Assembly (NCBI GenBank): GCA_963664835.2
Contig: CAXXUG010000019.1
Span: 17,552 to 81,551 of the forward strand
Direction: 5' to 3'
Length of the DNA stretch: 64,000 nucleotides
DNA from: G963664835 sp963664835
Lineage (GTDB): Bacteria; Chloroflexota; UBA6077; FW602-bin22; JBCLEL01
The notes under the pieces were generated by a model that had not been told where the DNA came from, did no database searches, and worked only from the letters and a program-made list of their open reading frames with translations. The translations under genes and the position numbers were made by a program. Shown here piece after piece: positions 35,741-45,537 of the stretch (position 1 is the stretch's first letter; every line of letters starts with the position of its first letter).

Positions 35741-37153
35741 TCACTCCTCGTCGTCGAAGGCCTCCGGCATCAGCACGAACTCCGGATAAGACTCCATGCC
35801 CAACTCACCGGCGTCTTGGCCGAGACGCTCGACGTCGTGCGATACCCGGACACCCACTATCAGATCCAGCAGTTTCCAAGAGGCGAACGAGGCCACGAAG
35901 ACGAACGCTCCAACAACAACCACGCCGAGTAGCTGTATGTGTATCATAGCGCCGGCCGCAATCGACGCCGCCAGCGTGCCCCAAATCCCGGCGAACAGGT
36001 GGGCGGGCACCGCTCCAACCACGTCATCGAGCTTGATAATCTCAAGTAGCTTGAGCCCTGCGACGCACACGACGCTGCCGATCGCACCGATAATGACAGC
36101 CCAAAAAATATCCGTCGAGGTGGGGCCGGCGGTGATCGAAACTAGTCCGGCGATTGCGCCGTTGAGCCCGGCGAACAGGTCGACCCTTCCCAGGATGGGC
36201 CGGGAAACGATTAACGCGGCAATGACGCCGGCTGCCGCGGCGAGATTGGTGTTGGCAAGCACGATGCTCATGGACACGGCGTCGGCGGCGCTGGCCAGCG
36301 CCAGCTGCGACCCTCCGTTGAATCCGAACCAACCAAACCACAGGATGAAGACCCCGAGCGTTACCAGCAGGATGTTCGAAGGCGGGGTCGCTCTGGCGGA
36401 GCCGTCGCGGCGGAACTTGCCCAGCCTCGGTCCTACCACCAACATGCCGGCGAGCGCAGCCCAACCTCCGGTGCTGTGGACTATCGTCGATCCGGCGAAG
36501 TCCTGGAATCCCAATTCGGTCAGCCAACCGCCTCCCCAGGTCCATGCTCCGACGATCGGGTAGATGACCGCGGTCAGCACCAGCGTGAATAGCAGGAACG
36601 ACCACATCTTCACCCTCTCAGCCAGGGCGCCGGAAACTATGGAGGCCGCGGTAGCGACGAATACCATCTGGAAGAACCAGTCCGACATCACAGAGTAGCC
36701 GGCCCCTTCGCCCAGCACATTTGCCAGGGCGCCATCTTCACCGCCTAGCAGCGCAATCTCGTCGGCAGAAGGCCCGTAGAAGATGTTGAATGTGCCGATA
36801 AGGCTGCCCAGGATACCGTCCCGGCCAACTTCAACGTACATCAGGTTGTAGCCAATGAAGAAGTAGGCAAGGCCGGCGATCGAATACAGGCCGATGTTCT
36901 TGAGGCAGATCATCGCCGCGTTCTTCGTCCGGACGGAGCCGGACTCGAGCATTGTAAAGCCGGCGCACATCCACATTACAAGCGCTCCCCAGATGAGGAA
37001 CGAGAACGTGTTAAAGACGAATGCGGTCTCCTCCTCGACGCCGGCCGCGTGCGCCACGGCCGGCCGGACTAGCAAGACGGCGAGCGTTGCGATGCCGGTT
37101 GCCGCAAGAATGACGGCCAGACGTCGATGGGTGAGAATATTCGTTAGCGTCAT
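35741..37153 (-). CDS. amt: Ammonium transporter Amt
   Basis: The 470-residue Amt/MEP/Rh-family channel starts with a signal-like span. FLIWGALVMWMCAGFTMLESG, TIVHSTGGWAALAGMLVVGPRLGKF (with the conserved pore His) and GFNGGSQLA follow. A second pore His is in VGAVPAHLFAGIWGTLA near residue 390. A cytoplasmic tail of about 50 residues ends the protein. No glnK/glnB gene accompanies it. The ATG at 37153 is preferred over a start ten codons upstream, because GGAGG lies just before it. Confidence 0.95.
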   Translation of the reverse strand: MTLTNILTHRRLAVILAATGIATLAVLLVRPAVAHAAGVEEETAFVFNTFSFLIWGALVMWMCAGFTMLESGSVRTKNAAMICLKNIGLYSIAGLAYFFIGYNLMYVEVGRDGILGSLIGTFNIFYGPSADEIALLGGEDGALANVLGEGAGYSVMSDWFFQMVFVATAASIVSGALAERVKMWSFLLFTLVLTAVIYPIVGAWTWGGGWLTELGFQDFAGSTIVHSTGGWAALAGMLVVGPRLGKFRRDGSARATPPSNILLVTLGVFILWFGWFGFNGGSQLALASAADAVSMSIVLANTNLAAAAGVIAALIVSRPILGRVDLFAGLNGAIAGLVSITAGPTSTDIFWAVIIGAIGSVVCVAGLKLLEIIKLDDVVGAVPAHLFAGIWGTLAASIAAGAMIHIQLLGVVVVGAFVFVASFASWKLLDLIVGVRVSHDVERLGQDAGELGMESYPEFVLMPEAFDDEE

Positions 37154-37432
37154 CAACTGTGACCTCCTCTGGACACGATGCACTTTGGATGTGATCGCCG
37201 GTACTTATTGGCGGGATCCCACTTGTGAGATTCTAACGGTTTTTTTGACGAGCGGATACCCTGTCTCATTACCAGTTAGAGAAATGAACTTGACCCGCCC
37301 CGCGCACCCGTAAATCGGATGAGTCGCCATGCTAGTTTACGGGAGCACGCTGTCTCCGAGGGAAATTCTGAGAGGCGACTTGGCGGACCCTTAGAGCGAA
37401 GCCATGGGAGGTCATTGGCAGAGGCCGGCCAA

Positions 37433-37507
37433 GGGGCTGTAGCTCAACTGGGAGAACGCAACGCTGGCAGTGTTGAGGTCAGGGTTCGAGTCCCCTCAGC
37501 TCCACCA
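37433..37507 (+). pseudogene. Damaged tRNA-Ala(GGC) copy
   Basis: The 75 bases match the intact tRNA-Ala at 50823-50898 except for one missing G in the 5' side of the T stem and a G-to-A change in the D stem (GAAC in place of GAGC). The anticodon loop CTGGCAG carries GGC, and the encoded CCA end is intact. The two changes weaken both arms, so it is probably not functional. It marks the left edge of the island. Confidence 0.8.
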
Positions 37508-37514
37508 AGTGCCT

Positions 37515-37562
37515 GGACGGGCTAGACTGCACCCGCGTCCCAAACAGGGCAGTCTGGTCGAT
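37515..37562. terminator. Inverted repeat after the damaged tRNA
   Basis: CTAGACTGC and GCAGTCTGG face each other across about 17 bases and can form an 8-bp stem. It lies between the tRNA copy and the convergent VOC gene, where a bidirectional stop signal would make sense. There is no T-run. Confidence 0.3.
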
Positions 37563-37567
37563 CGTAG

Positions 37568-37957
37568 TTACGTCTGCATCATTTGGATCAGGTTGCCGCA
37601 GGTGTCGTCAAAGACCGCAACAGTAACGTTGGCCATTTCTGTTGGCCCCATCGTAAAAGCTACACCCAGGGACTTCAGTTTCTCATACTCTGCATGGATG
37701 TCCGTAACGCCAAAGGATGCCGCCGGGATGCCTTGGTCAAATAGCCCTTTCTGAAATTCTTGTGCCACCGGGTTTTCATTTGGTTCAAGCAGAAGCTCGG
37801 TCCCATCCGGGTCATCGGGCGAGACGACGGTAAGCCATTTGAATTCTCCCACAGGGACGTCATGCTTCTTCACAAAGCCGAGGGTCTCCGTGTAGAACCT
37901 CAGAGCTTCGTTCTGGTCACTTACGAAAACGCCGGTGAGTGTAATGTGCAACGCCAA
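37568..37957 (-). CDS. VOC-family (glyoxalase-like) protein
   Basis: The 129-residue protein has two beta-alpha-beta-beta-beta modules of the vicinal-oxygen-chelate fold. HITLTGVFVSDQNEALRFYTETLGF is at the start, and a second half runs VTDIHAEYEKLKSLGVAFTMGPTEMANVTVAVFDDTCGNLIQM. Possible metal ligands are the first His, a mid-chain Glu (ELLLEPNEN) and others, but the set is incomplete. Members include glyoxalases and resistance proteins. It lies 27 bases downstream of an ArsR regulator, forming a two-gene operon. Confidence 0.88.
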   Translation of the reverse strand: MALHITLTGVFVSDQNEALRFYTETLGFVKKHDVPVGEFKWLTVVSPDDPDGTELLLEPNENPVAQEFQKGLFDQGIPAASFGVTDIHAEYEKLKSLGVAFTMGPTEMANVTVAVFDDTCGNLIQMMQT

Positions 37958-37984
37958 ATCTGGCCTCCTTTGCTCTTCAAAGCG

Positions 37985-38257
37985 TCACTTGAGCCATCGA
38001 TTCACGACAGTCCTGAGGGGTTCATCGTTGAAGACAAGCATCCGAAATTTGCCGCGCTTCTCTGAGCTTACGAGCCCCGCTTTCTCTAAGACATCAATGT
38101 GCTTGGCTAAGGCCTGCCGGGAGATGGCTACTTTGTGTCGCATGATCAAGCGCGCCGTGAGCTCGTAGAGCGTCTGCTCGTTGCGCTCAGAGAGCTCGTC
38201 CAGCATCAACCTTCGTGTTGGGTCCACGAGTGCCCTGAAGACTAGGTCTGTGTGCAT
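37985..38257 (-). CDS. ArsR-family transcriptional repressor
   Basis: The 90-residue winged-helix protein contains RALVDPTRRLMLDELSERNEQTLYELTARLIMRHKVAISRQALAKHIDVLEKAGLVSSEKRGKFRMLVFNDEPL. The helix-turn-helix recognition region is ISRQALAKHIDVLEKAGLV. The usual metal-binding cysteine box is absent, so the inducer is likely a small molecule rather than a metal. A 22-bp perfect palindrome covers its own start codon (38246-38267), implying tight autoregulation together with the downstream VOC gene. A GTG two codons upstream is an alternative start. Confidence 0.9.
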   Translation of the reverse strand: MHTDLVFRALVDPTRRLMLDELSERNEQTLYELTARLIMRHKVAISRQALAKHIDVLEKAGLVSSEKRGKFRMLVFNDEPLRTVVNRWLK

Positions 38258-38267
38258 GCACACAGAC
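38246..38267. promoter_or_regulatory. Perfect 22-bp palindrome over the ArsR start codon
   Basis: The sequence GTCTGTGTGCA is followed directly by its own reverse complement. The centre is the ATG region of the ArsR gene, so a bound dimer would block initiation of transcription or clearance. Dyads of this kind are typical ArsR-family operators. Confidence 0.7.
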
Positions 38268-38394
38268 TATACGCAACCATAGGATTGCATGTCAAGAGGC
38301 GATTCCCCAGGCTGGCAGGAACCACATCCCTAGCCATTTGCAGGAGTGGATGAAGACATGGAACCAGCTAAGTTGGAATTGGAAGAGCCCCAAA

Positions 38395-38526
38395 TCTAGT
38401 GGGGCGGAGGGCTGGTGAGTGTCTATCCGGGGCTGATAGGCACCTTCCTCATAGAACGAACTCCCAGCGAAAAGTTCGCAATTCAGCCTTGGCAGGCCCA
38501 CCAGACTTGACGAATTCAAGAAACTT
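38395..38526. repeat. Island repeat, copy A
   Basis: This copy aligns with the copy near 39602-39745 over about 130 bases at roughly 70 percent identity. It contains the hairpin GCGAAAAGTTCGC at 38467 followed by AATTCAG and then CCACCAGACTTGACGAATTC. It separates the ArsR-VOC unit from the acetyltransferase unit. No coding frame runs through it convincingly, and the flanking 38264-38824 holds nothing else that I can identify. Confidence 0.6.
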
Positions 38527-38824
38527 CGTGTTGAAGTTCAGTTTGATAGTGTAGCATCCCCCTGTTGGGCTTCTCTTGTACTAGTGGGATTCCATCAGCC
38601 CCCAGAATGGGGTGCGGCAAGCAATTATGGAGATTGTGATAGGCCAATGAGTGGGGCATCGAGCGAGGCTGTAGCGATACGGTCCTTGCTACTTCCAAAG
38701 GTGAACAGCCTTGGACGATGCGACAGGAGTGACACTTCTGTGTGTGCGTGATCAAATATGGACTTACCACCGGCCCCCCATGACACGGCCAATCAAGCTC
38801 CAACCGGAGACCTCGCGGTGAAGT

Positions 38825-39274
38825 ATGAAAAGACTAAAGCTAAGGGAGGCTAGTCAAGACGACAGGGAGTTCGCCTACCAGGTAAAGCGAGCCGCCCTGA
38901 AAGAGTATGTGGAGCTAGTATGGGGCTGGGATGAAGACCACCAAAGGCAACTTCACGCCCGCCGATTCCAGCAGCAGGACTTCCGGGTCATCAATTTGGA
39001 CGGCGACGACATCGGAATCATGTCAGTCGCTGTAGAGTCGGATTGCGTGTTTGTCAATCAGATATACATTCTGCCGGAGCATCAAGGACAGGGAGTTGGC
39101 CGAAAGTGTATGCTAGTCGTCATGGAACAAGGGAAAGGTCTGGGCGTGCCTGTAAGACTTCAAGTAATGAAAGTGAACGCCCGGGCGTTGACGTTCTACA
39201 AGAGGCTGGGCTTCACGATCACGGGCGATACCGACACTCACTTTCAGATGCAGCGTAAGGATGGCCACAGCTAA
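38825..39274 (+). CDS. GNAT-family N-acetyltransferase
   Basis: The 149-residue protein has the GNAT acetyl-CoA signature VNQIYILPEHQGQGVGRKCMLVVMEQGKGLGVPVRLQVMKVNARALTFYKRLGF at residues 78-131; the Q-x-x-G-x-G/A loop is HQGQGVGR. The substrate is unknown. It is a stand-alone cargo gene of the island, in the cassette-like unit between repeat copies A and B. Confidence 0.9.
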   Translation: MKRLKLREASQDDREFAYQVKRAALKEYVELVWGWDEDHQRQLHARRFQQQDFRVINLDGDDIGIMSVAVESDCVFVNQIYILPEHQGQGVGRKCMLVVMEQGKGLGVPVRLQVMKVNARALTFYKRLGFTITGDTDTHFQMQRKDGHS

Positions 39275-39460
39275 GGGCGAGGGTCGAAGGGCAATCCGGC
39301 CTGGTACGACAACGTCGTCGCCAACCCCGCCGTCGAGGTGCAGGCGCGCGCGGGCAGACGGCGGATGTGAGCCGAGCCCCTGGCCGGGGAGGACTGGCGC
39401 CGGCGGTTCGAGCGGATCAAGGCCGCAGCGAGCCGGTACGCGACGTATGAGGCATCTTCG
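39275..39460 (+). pseudogene. Decayed F420-dependent nitroreductase-like (Ddn family) fragment
   Basis: Two frames together read NPAWYDNVVANPAVEVQARA, then AEPLAGEDWRRRFERIKAAASRYATYE, which is the C-terminal pattern of deazaflavin-dependent nitroreductase-family proteins. A frameshift and a stop separate them, and no N-terminal half is present. It is best read as a truncated relic left in the island. Confidence 0.5.
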
Positions 39461-39601
39461 CTCTCATCACCACCGATCTGTCCGTGGAAGCCCCCGCCCT
39501 CTGACACCTGCGCAGCATCAGCGACAAACCCCGATTATTGGGCTGGGCTACCCTGAGTCCGCTCATGGCAAGTGGCGTGGTTGCTTGCAGCGATGGGGAC
39601 T

Positions 39602-39745
39602 AAAGAGCCTCCGACTTGATAGGCTGGAGGTTCGCAAGGGTCTATCGGGGGTGGCGGACCCCTTCCATATAGAGGATCCTCACAGCAAAAAGTTCGCAAT
39701 TCAGTCCCCTCAGCTCCACCAGACTTGGCGAAATCAAGAACTTTC
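39602..39745. repeat. Island repeat, copy B, ending in a tRNA-Ala 3' fragment
   Basis: This copy contains GCAAAAAGTTCGC at 39685, AATTCAG, and then AGTCCCCTCAGCTCCACCA (39703-39721). Those 19 bases are identical to the 3' end of the tRNA-Ala genes at 37433 and 50823. GACTTGGCGAAATCAAGAA follows, matching copy A. The tRNA fragment makes this a candidate attachment-site scar. Confidence 0.65.
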
Positions 39746-39877
39746 ACCTTGAGGCTCCCTCTGGAGCGATAACACCTCCTCAGCGGCAAGTCTGCTAGCC
39801 TGTACCCAGCTGTGGTACGAACGAGCGCCAATGGATTGACGCTCTGTTCCGATGCGTAGGCGAAGGAGCGTCAGGAT

Positions 39878-40608
39878 ATGGCACTGACAGTCGTCACATG
39901 GAATGTCGAGTGGGCCACACCCGGCTCATCGCGAACCTCTGAGATCTTGAGGCGCATTGGCCGACATGCTCCCGATGTCCTTTGTCTCACTGAGACCCAT
40001 GTCTCGGGCTGCTGCCTCAAGGTGGGCACATTATCTGCTCGCACCCGGACTACGGGTACCCGATCAAGGAAGGTCGCCGGAAGGTTTTGCTCTGGTCAAG
40101 GGCGCCCTGGGTGCAAGTCGATGATGTGGGAATCGATTCGATGCCGCCTGGACGCTTCGTGGCCGGCGTCACAGACACATCCCTGGGTGCGGTCACAGTC
40201 GTTGGAGTCTGCATACCCTGGTCCGGGTCAAGGACCGAGGTAAGACGCAAGTCGGACAGGAAGATGCGGTGGGAGGACCACCGGCAGTATCTGGTCGGCC
40301 TGACCAAGGTTCTCGCAGATATTTTTGCGAATCGGACGATTGTTATGGGAGACTTCAATCAGATCGTTGGGCCAGAAAGCCGCGCACCCCTTGAACTTCG
40401 ACTGGCACTTCAGACAGCCTTCCCACCGAGCATGAGAACCGTTACGTCGGACCTCGCGTTCCAAGGGCGTAGAAGCGTCGACCACATCGCACTGAGCGAC
40501 GATTTCGCCGTTGAACCCCCTGAGGCAATCAGCAACATCCACGATGGGAAGCAACTCTCTGATCATTTCGGAGTCGTTGCTGACCTGTCCGCCAGGGCAT
40601 TCCAATAG
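39878..40608 (+). pseudogene. Endonuclease/exonuclease/phosphatase-family gene with a frameshift
   Basis: The first part, ALTVVTWNVEWATPGSS...HAPDVLCLTETHVS, and the second, GGHIICSHPDYGYPIKEGRRKVLLWSRAPWVQVDDVG, together form an EEP-fold enzyme. IVMGDFNQIVGPES and SVDHIALSDDF...LSDHFGVVADL supply the catalytic Asp, Asn and His of the family. They are joined by one missing base near 40005. Restored, the product would be about 243 residues. No sphingomyelinase- or DNase-specific feature is seen. It is the third cargo unit of the island. Confidence 0.8.
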
Positions 40609-40640
40609 CGTACACATGTCAGGGCGCTCTAGACTAGACT

Positions 40641-40705
40641 CAGGAGAGAGTCGCCATCCAGCGAGAAGTTCGCGATTCAGTCTTAGGCGGCCCACAAGAG
40701 TCTGA
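40641..40705. repeat. Island repeat, copy C (diverged)
   Basis: The stretch CCAGCGAGAAGTTCGCGATT (40657 onward) and the following CAGTCTTAGGCGGCCCAC match the core of copies A and B. Similarity fades on both sides. It falls between the nuclease-like relic and the DUF1801 gene, keeping the roughly 1-kb spacing of the series. Confidence 0.5.
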
Positions 40706-40761
40706 CTTTCGGATTCTGCTCACCGGCTCTGCCGGGCGAAGCGTGTATAGGAGGTAATGCA

Positions 40762-41241
40762 ATGGCCGGCAAGATGCCCAGGAAGCCAAAGAAGCCCGCC
40801 AAGAAGGCCGGCTCCAAGCGGGATGATGGGAAGGTCGTTCTTCTCTCGGGCGGCAATCCTCAGATCGCGAAGGCCGACGGCGATGCCCCGGTCCAGGCCT
40901 ACATTGCGGCCATGCCGGAGTGGAAAAGCGAGTTGGGGCGCCGGCTTGACGACCTGATAGTGCGCACGGTGCCCAACGTGCGCAAGGCGGTGAGATGGAA
41001 CTCTCCCTGGTATGGAATCGAGGGCGAGGGATGGTTCGTGAGCTACCACGTCTTCACGCGTTACGTAAAGGTGAGCTTCCTCAACGGCGCGTCATTGGAT
41101 CCCGTCCCACCCGGCTCCGGCAAGGACCCCGACACGCGCTGGATCGACATCTACGAAGGCGAACTAGACGAGGCGCAGATGGAGACGTGGGTCCGGCAGG
41201 CAGCCGCCATGCCAGGCTGGCGGGGATTTGACTGGCTGTGA
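40762..41241 (+). CDS. DUF1801 domain protein
   Basis: The 159-residue protein starts with a lysine-rich segment (GKMPRKPKKPAKKAGSKRDDGK), followed by a DUF1801 fold. Key parts are VRKAVRWNSPWYGIEGEGWFVSYHVFTRYVKVSFLNG and DTRWIDIYEGELDEAQMETWVRQAAAMPGW. The domain resembles frataxin-like/YdhG proteins of unclear role. GGAGG precedes the ATG. It is the last of the small cargo genes. Confidence 0.88.
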   Translation: MAGKMPRKPKKPAKKAGSKRDDGKVVLLSGGNPQIAKADGDAPVQAYIAAMPEWKSELGRRLDDLIVRTVPNVRKAVRWNSPWYGIEGEGWFVSYHVFTRYVKVSFLNGASLDPVPPGSGKDPDTRWIDIYEGELDEAQMETWVRQAAAMPGWRGFDWL

Positions 41242-41406
41242 AGTTCGCCTAGTCGTTGGCGAATGGACCGGCTTAGTAGCTTTTGTGAATCCCTCAATAG
41301 CCGACGAGGCGTCCCGCTCGGCGCTGACTAGGCGGAAGTCTCAAGGCCAATCGACGCGACAGGAGGCGAAGGCCGGCCCGTCCGGCTACTCCTCCGCGGT
41401 TCCCAT

Positions 41407-42261
41407 CTACTCGGCCTTTCCGGGCGACCAGTTGTAGATCTTCTCAAGGGATCCGCCCATAAGTGCGGCACGCTCCGAGTACGAGAGATGGCCGGCGAGC
41501 CGGAACGCTTCGACGCCCTGCTCGTAGGTCAACAGGTTCACTGCCCTGGTCCAATCGGTGCCCCACATGCAGCGGTCGAAGCCAAAGGCCTCAAATATTT
41601 GGCCCAAAGGCTCCCAGATGTCCGGGTACGGAAATGGCTGGTGGGACAGGGTGCCGGCGCCGGATATCTTGATAACCACGTTGTCCAACTCCGCCAGCGA
41701 AAGCACGTTTTCCAGGTCGGCAAAGGGTTCCGGCGGCGCCGGCGGATGGAACGGCTGGACCAAGCCCAGGTGGTCGACCACCAACTGGGTGTCGGGATGG
41801 CGGCGGGCCAGCTCCCGAAATAGAGGCAGCAGGCCGGCACACATTATATTGATCGGAACGCCGGCCTTGGCGCCGGCGTCGAGCAGGCGGTTGAGACCGG
41901 GATCGTCCGCCTCGTAGGGATGGGCTGTGAGCATGACCCTTGCGCCCACCACTCCCGGCGTCGCGGTCCACTCCGCTACGTCTTCTCCAACGGTGTCCGA
42001 GTGCGGATCGATCGGCTTGATGATCCCGAACCTGTCCGCATGTTTGGCATAAACCTCCAGCGCATAGCTGCCATCGAAGCCATACAAGCCCCATGAGGAA
42101 ACCAGCAGAGCGCCGTCGACGCCGACCTCGTCCATCGCCGCGACCATATCGTCGCCGGTGACCTCGTCGGGGCCAACCAGGAAGTCTACCCAGGGCCGCT
42201 CGGGCCGGTTGCGCTCGTAGGCGTGAACCTGGCAGTCGATTATGGGAGTACGAGCCGTCAT
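41407..42261 (-). CDS. Amidohydrolase family (PF04909) protein
   Basis: The 284-residue metal-dependent TIM-barrel hydrolase or decarboxylase opens with IIDCQVHAYERN, an H-containing beta-1 motif with Gln in place of the first His. VVDHLGLV near residue 160 and MWGTDWTRA near residue 235 are the further metal or catalytic positions. Relatives include 2-pyrone-4,6-dicarboxylate hydrolase-type and ACMSD-like enzymes. It has no operon partner here. Confidence 0.88.
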   Translation of the reverse strand: MTARTPIIDCQVHAYERNRPERPWVDFLVGPDEVTGDDMVAAMDEVGVDGALLVSSWGLYGFDGSYALEVYAKHADRFGIIKPIDPHSDTVGEDVAEWTATPGVVGARVMLTAHPYEADDPGLNRLLDAGAKAGVPINIMCAGLLPLFRELARRHPDTQLVVDHLGLVQPFHPPAPPEPFADLENVLSLAELDNVVIKISGAGTLSHQPFPYPDIWEPLGQIFEAFGFDRCMWGTDWTRAVNLLTYEQGVEAFRLAGHLSYSERAALMGGSLEKIYNWSPGKAE

Positions 42262-42461
42262 CGTCTTTCTCCTCGGCGATGGGCCACTAGTGTGACTCCC
42301 ATCCTGAAAAATCCCGATGTAGCGAAGGATTGCTCGACAAGGTTTGCCTTAAGCACTATCGCTCAAGTTCGAATTATACTCCCAGAATCCATTATGCACG
42401 AAGGGATGATTGTGGATCCCTCGTGTTAACTGGTGCCTAACTGCGTGATATCGATGAAACA

Positions 42462-45400
42462 TCACGCGTCGTGAACCTGTTGGTCAGCCGGATTGAAGTC
42501 TTTGGCGACCGCGATCCAGCCACGGTCGAAGGTAAAGGTCTTCGCCTTGCCAGCAGGGTCTTGGATCCGGACTACTCGAGCCTGTTCCGGATTCCCCGCG
42601 CGTTCGACGACATAAAGCCAGCATGATGCTCCGTGACGCTGCGCCCACTCGAATTGAGTTCGAGAGAGACCAACAGGACGGTCGAGGAGAGTCCCCTTCA
42701 TCGCCTTGACCTCGACCCACTTCACAGGCTGCCCGTCGGGGCCTAGCGTCGTCAGATCGAAGCCGGGGTTGTTCGTGGGCGTACGCTTTAGTTCAGGCTC
42801 CTGCCTTATGATCAACTGGATGGCCTTTTCTTCGAGGCTCATGCGCTCCTGAAGGGTTATTTCGTCTCGGTCTGGTCGGTCGCTTTCGTCGGGACTCACG
42901 GCTATGTAGGAGACGAATTCCCGTCCCCGGTGATCCGACCCATCTTCCGGATCGCGAGACTCCGATTCGGCGGAGGCGCCAGCGTCGTCTGTGGATGTTG
43001 TATCAGGCTGATCCTCATCTCTCAGTTGGTACGGCGAAGATTCCAGGTGATCAATTGGAGACTCAATTCCCAACTGGTGTGCGGATTCCTGAACGGGTGG
43101 CGGCTCAACAACAGTTGCGTCGAGTGCCGGGAAACCCAACTCATCCAAGACTACAGCCGCCTCAGCGACTGTTTTCGCTGCTAATACTTCCTTCAAGCCT
43201 GCAGCGAAGAGTCCAGGGTCTTCCTCAGGACACAGCGCGACAGCCAGTTCACGAGCTAAAGGTGCCAACGAAACCTGCCCGTCGGAATGTGTTGCCCATA
43301 GTGAGTGCTGGGCAGGGTGGTATAGAGCCGTGGCAAGTTCCAGCGGGCTTGTCTGCTCGCGATGGAAAGCGTTCAAGCGATACCGAAGTTCTAACGAAGT
43401 GGCCGACTTGCAGCCAAGGTGGCTCAATCTTTCTAGAGCAACTTGGACCTCATTGGGAGGAATTTGACCGAAAAGCACCCGAGCGATTTCTCCTTTGCGC
43501 CGTCGCAACCGTTGCATAGTGTCAGGGTCATCGTCTGGATTCTCAATTCTTAGGAGTTCTACTTTCACAGCGGAGCCCAATTGTCGGACTCCAGCGGCGA
43601 GGAATGAGCGCCCGGTCCCGAGTTGTTGAGGAATCACGTTGTTCACCAAGAACATTTCAAACTTGGCCGCAAGCCCCACTCGGTTCTCAAAGAACAGCCA
43701 CGTGGGGAAATTGAGCACCTTAGATTTGTTTGGGATGCTCTTGGTGTTTCTGACGTTCACAAACCAGTCGGCGGCTATGACTCCGTCATCAAGGGCCTTT
43801 TCGAGCATTTGCCAGCAACCCATCACAACGGCATATGCTTCATCGTGCAGTGGCCTGTTGGATTCGCCGAACTCCGCAGAAATCTCATTCAGAACATCCA
43901 GCGCGTCTTCGTGATCGGGCGAGTCAGTGACGCCGATCTTCTCCAGTAAGTCTCCGTAACCTCGAAGGTCGTCAGCCAAGCGCCAGCGATACTGGCCAAA
44001 GGGATGGTCCCCCCAAAAAACATTGTCAGGAGATCGGTATGCCTGCCCAAGCCAGAGACACTTCGTCGATTTGAGGTCTTCAATGGCGGGATCGTCGGAT
44101 TCGTCATTGAGGAAACGATAAACTTCCCTGTTGACTGGTTTCCCACGTTCTGCGCAATAGAGCAGATGTCGGACTACGAGGTCTGGAGTGGGATCAATGT
44201 GGACTCCAAGGAGGTCTAGTAGGTCACGGTTGGGGGATGGGGCATCGAGGATCTTTCCTTGGCTCTCGAAGAGATAGGAGCGATAGGGAGCATACAAGGA
44301 GCCGGATATGTGCCACTGATTGTTATCCCCGCGGGCCGGAAGCCATTCGATGCCCCGCAGGGTTTCGAGTTCACTGGTATCTTCTACATCCTTAAATCGC
44401 CCGCCTAGATGGGCAACGATTCTTTGCATACGAGTGACGGATGTATCAGAACAAGGCTCGTCCGAGATTCGGCGTACTCTCCGTATGATGTCTCGTATAC
44501 GAGGTACGCTTGCTACACCAAGCCACTCCAATAGCCGTTGAACGGAGGCTTTGCGCTCCTCAGGAAGGATTGCTATCTTGGCATCATCCCCTAGAACCTC
44601 CTGGACAACACAACCTTCGAAGTAACATTCAACGTGGCGGCGATACTCCCCGTCTGAACAAATGGCAAAACGGACTGCCGAAAGTGTCAGACAGACTTGG
44701 TCATCATTTATCAACTCGCCAAAGCGGTCGGCCAAGAGAGCCACGGCCTCGCGCCTGATTGTCGGATCTAGCGTTTCATCTTCCATGGCACAGGAGAGAT
44801 GCTCCAGTACATAAGACCGGAAGTCGAGTTCAGTGGCACCAAGGTCGACCAAGAATTCTCTCCGACCTCCGAGAGCATCCACATCAACAAGGTTGGTTAA
44901 GCCAAGGGGGTCTTCGAACCCTCCAGGCAAGACTAGGCTTGAAAGCGTGTGTAGCTGACCAGCACCAGGGTAGATAGCAAGGCCAGACAGCCGCCTGCGA
45001 ATATCTTCGTCGTCCACGATCTGCTTGCGTTGATTCTCGAACCACGCAATCATTCTTGGCAGAGAGAAGCACCGTTCTTTCCATAGGCGCAGGATGGTTG
45101 CGGGGTTACTTTTCTCAAGTACCTGGACAGCATCTTCTGCTTCGAATGCACCGCAGAGATAATTCAGACGTGCGAATGCCAACTCTGTGTGGTCAAGGAA
45201 GGGAATATCTAACCCTAAGGACGAAAACAACTGGACAGTTGGCACGTCTGCAGAATACACATCACGGCAAGGCCGAAGGGACCCGTCGCTAGATGGAGCT
45301 AAGGAAACAGCGCGGAGGCGTTCCTCATCAGCACTCTTCGCGTTAGGAAGACTGCCTTGTCGCTCAAGCAATACAGCAATCTCGTTCCACAGTGCTGTAC

Positions 45401-45537
45401 GACTGGCCTTCTCGGCAAGACAGGCGGGGAGGTTCTCGGGGAATATCGGCTTGTCTAGTCCATTCGTTGCCAGTACGGAGCACAGGGTTTCAACATCAAG
45501 GATAGGAACACCGACAGTGCGGAGAATGGATTGATAG
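42462..45537 (-). pseudogene. C-terminal part of the IS-split GHKL ATPase-NOV protein
   Basis: This is the distal 1023 codons of a gene whose start lies at 49183. The frame is open from the IS edge (PYQSILRTVGVPILDVETLCSVLATNG) to the stop; the first new start after the insertion is a TTG at 45371. Most of the sequence is a long helical, leucine-rich region without a recognised fold. The last 130 residues form a NOV/DUF3883 domain: EEKAIQLIIRQEPELKRTPTNNPGFDL, then WVEVKAMKG. This carries a D...ExK nuclease-like core. The 969-residue remnant might still be made, but it would lack the ATPase. Confidence 0.85.
45530..45537 (+). repeat. Target-site duplication, left copy
   Basis: ATTGATAG at 45530-45537 is repeated exactly at 47851-47858 on the other side of the inserted element. 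Eight bases is the usual duplication length for the IS1595 family. Confidence 0.9.
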
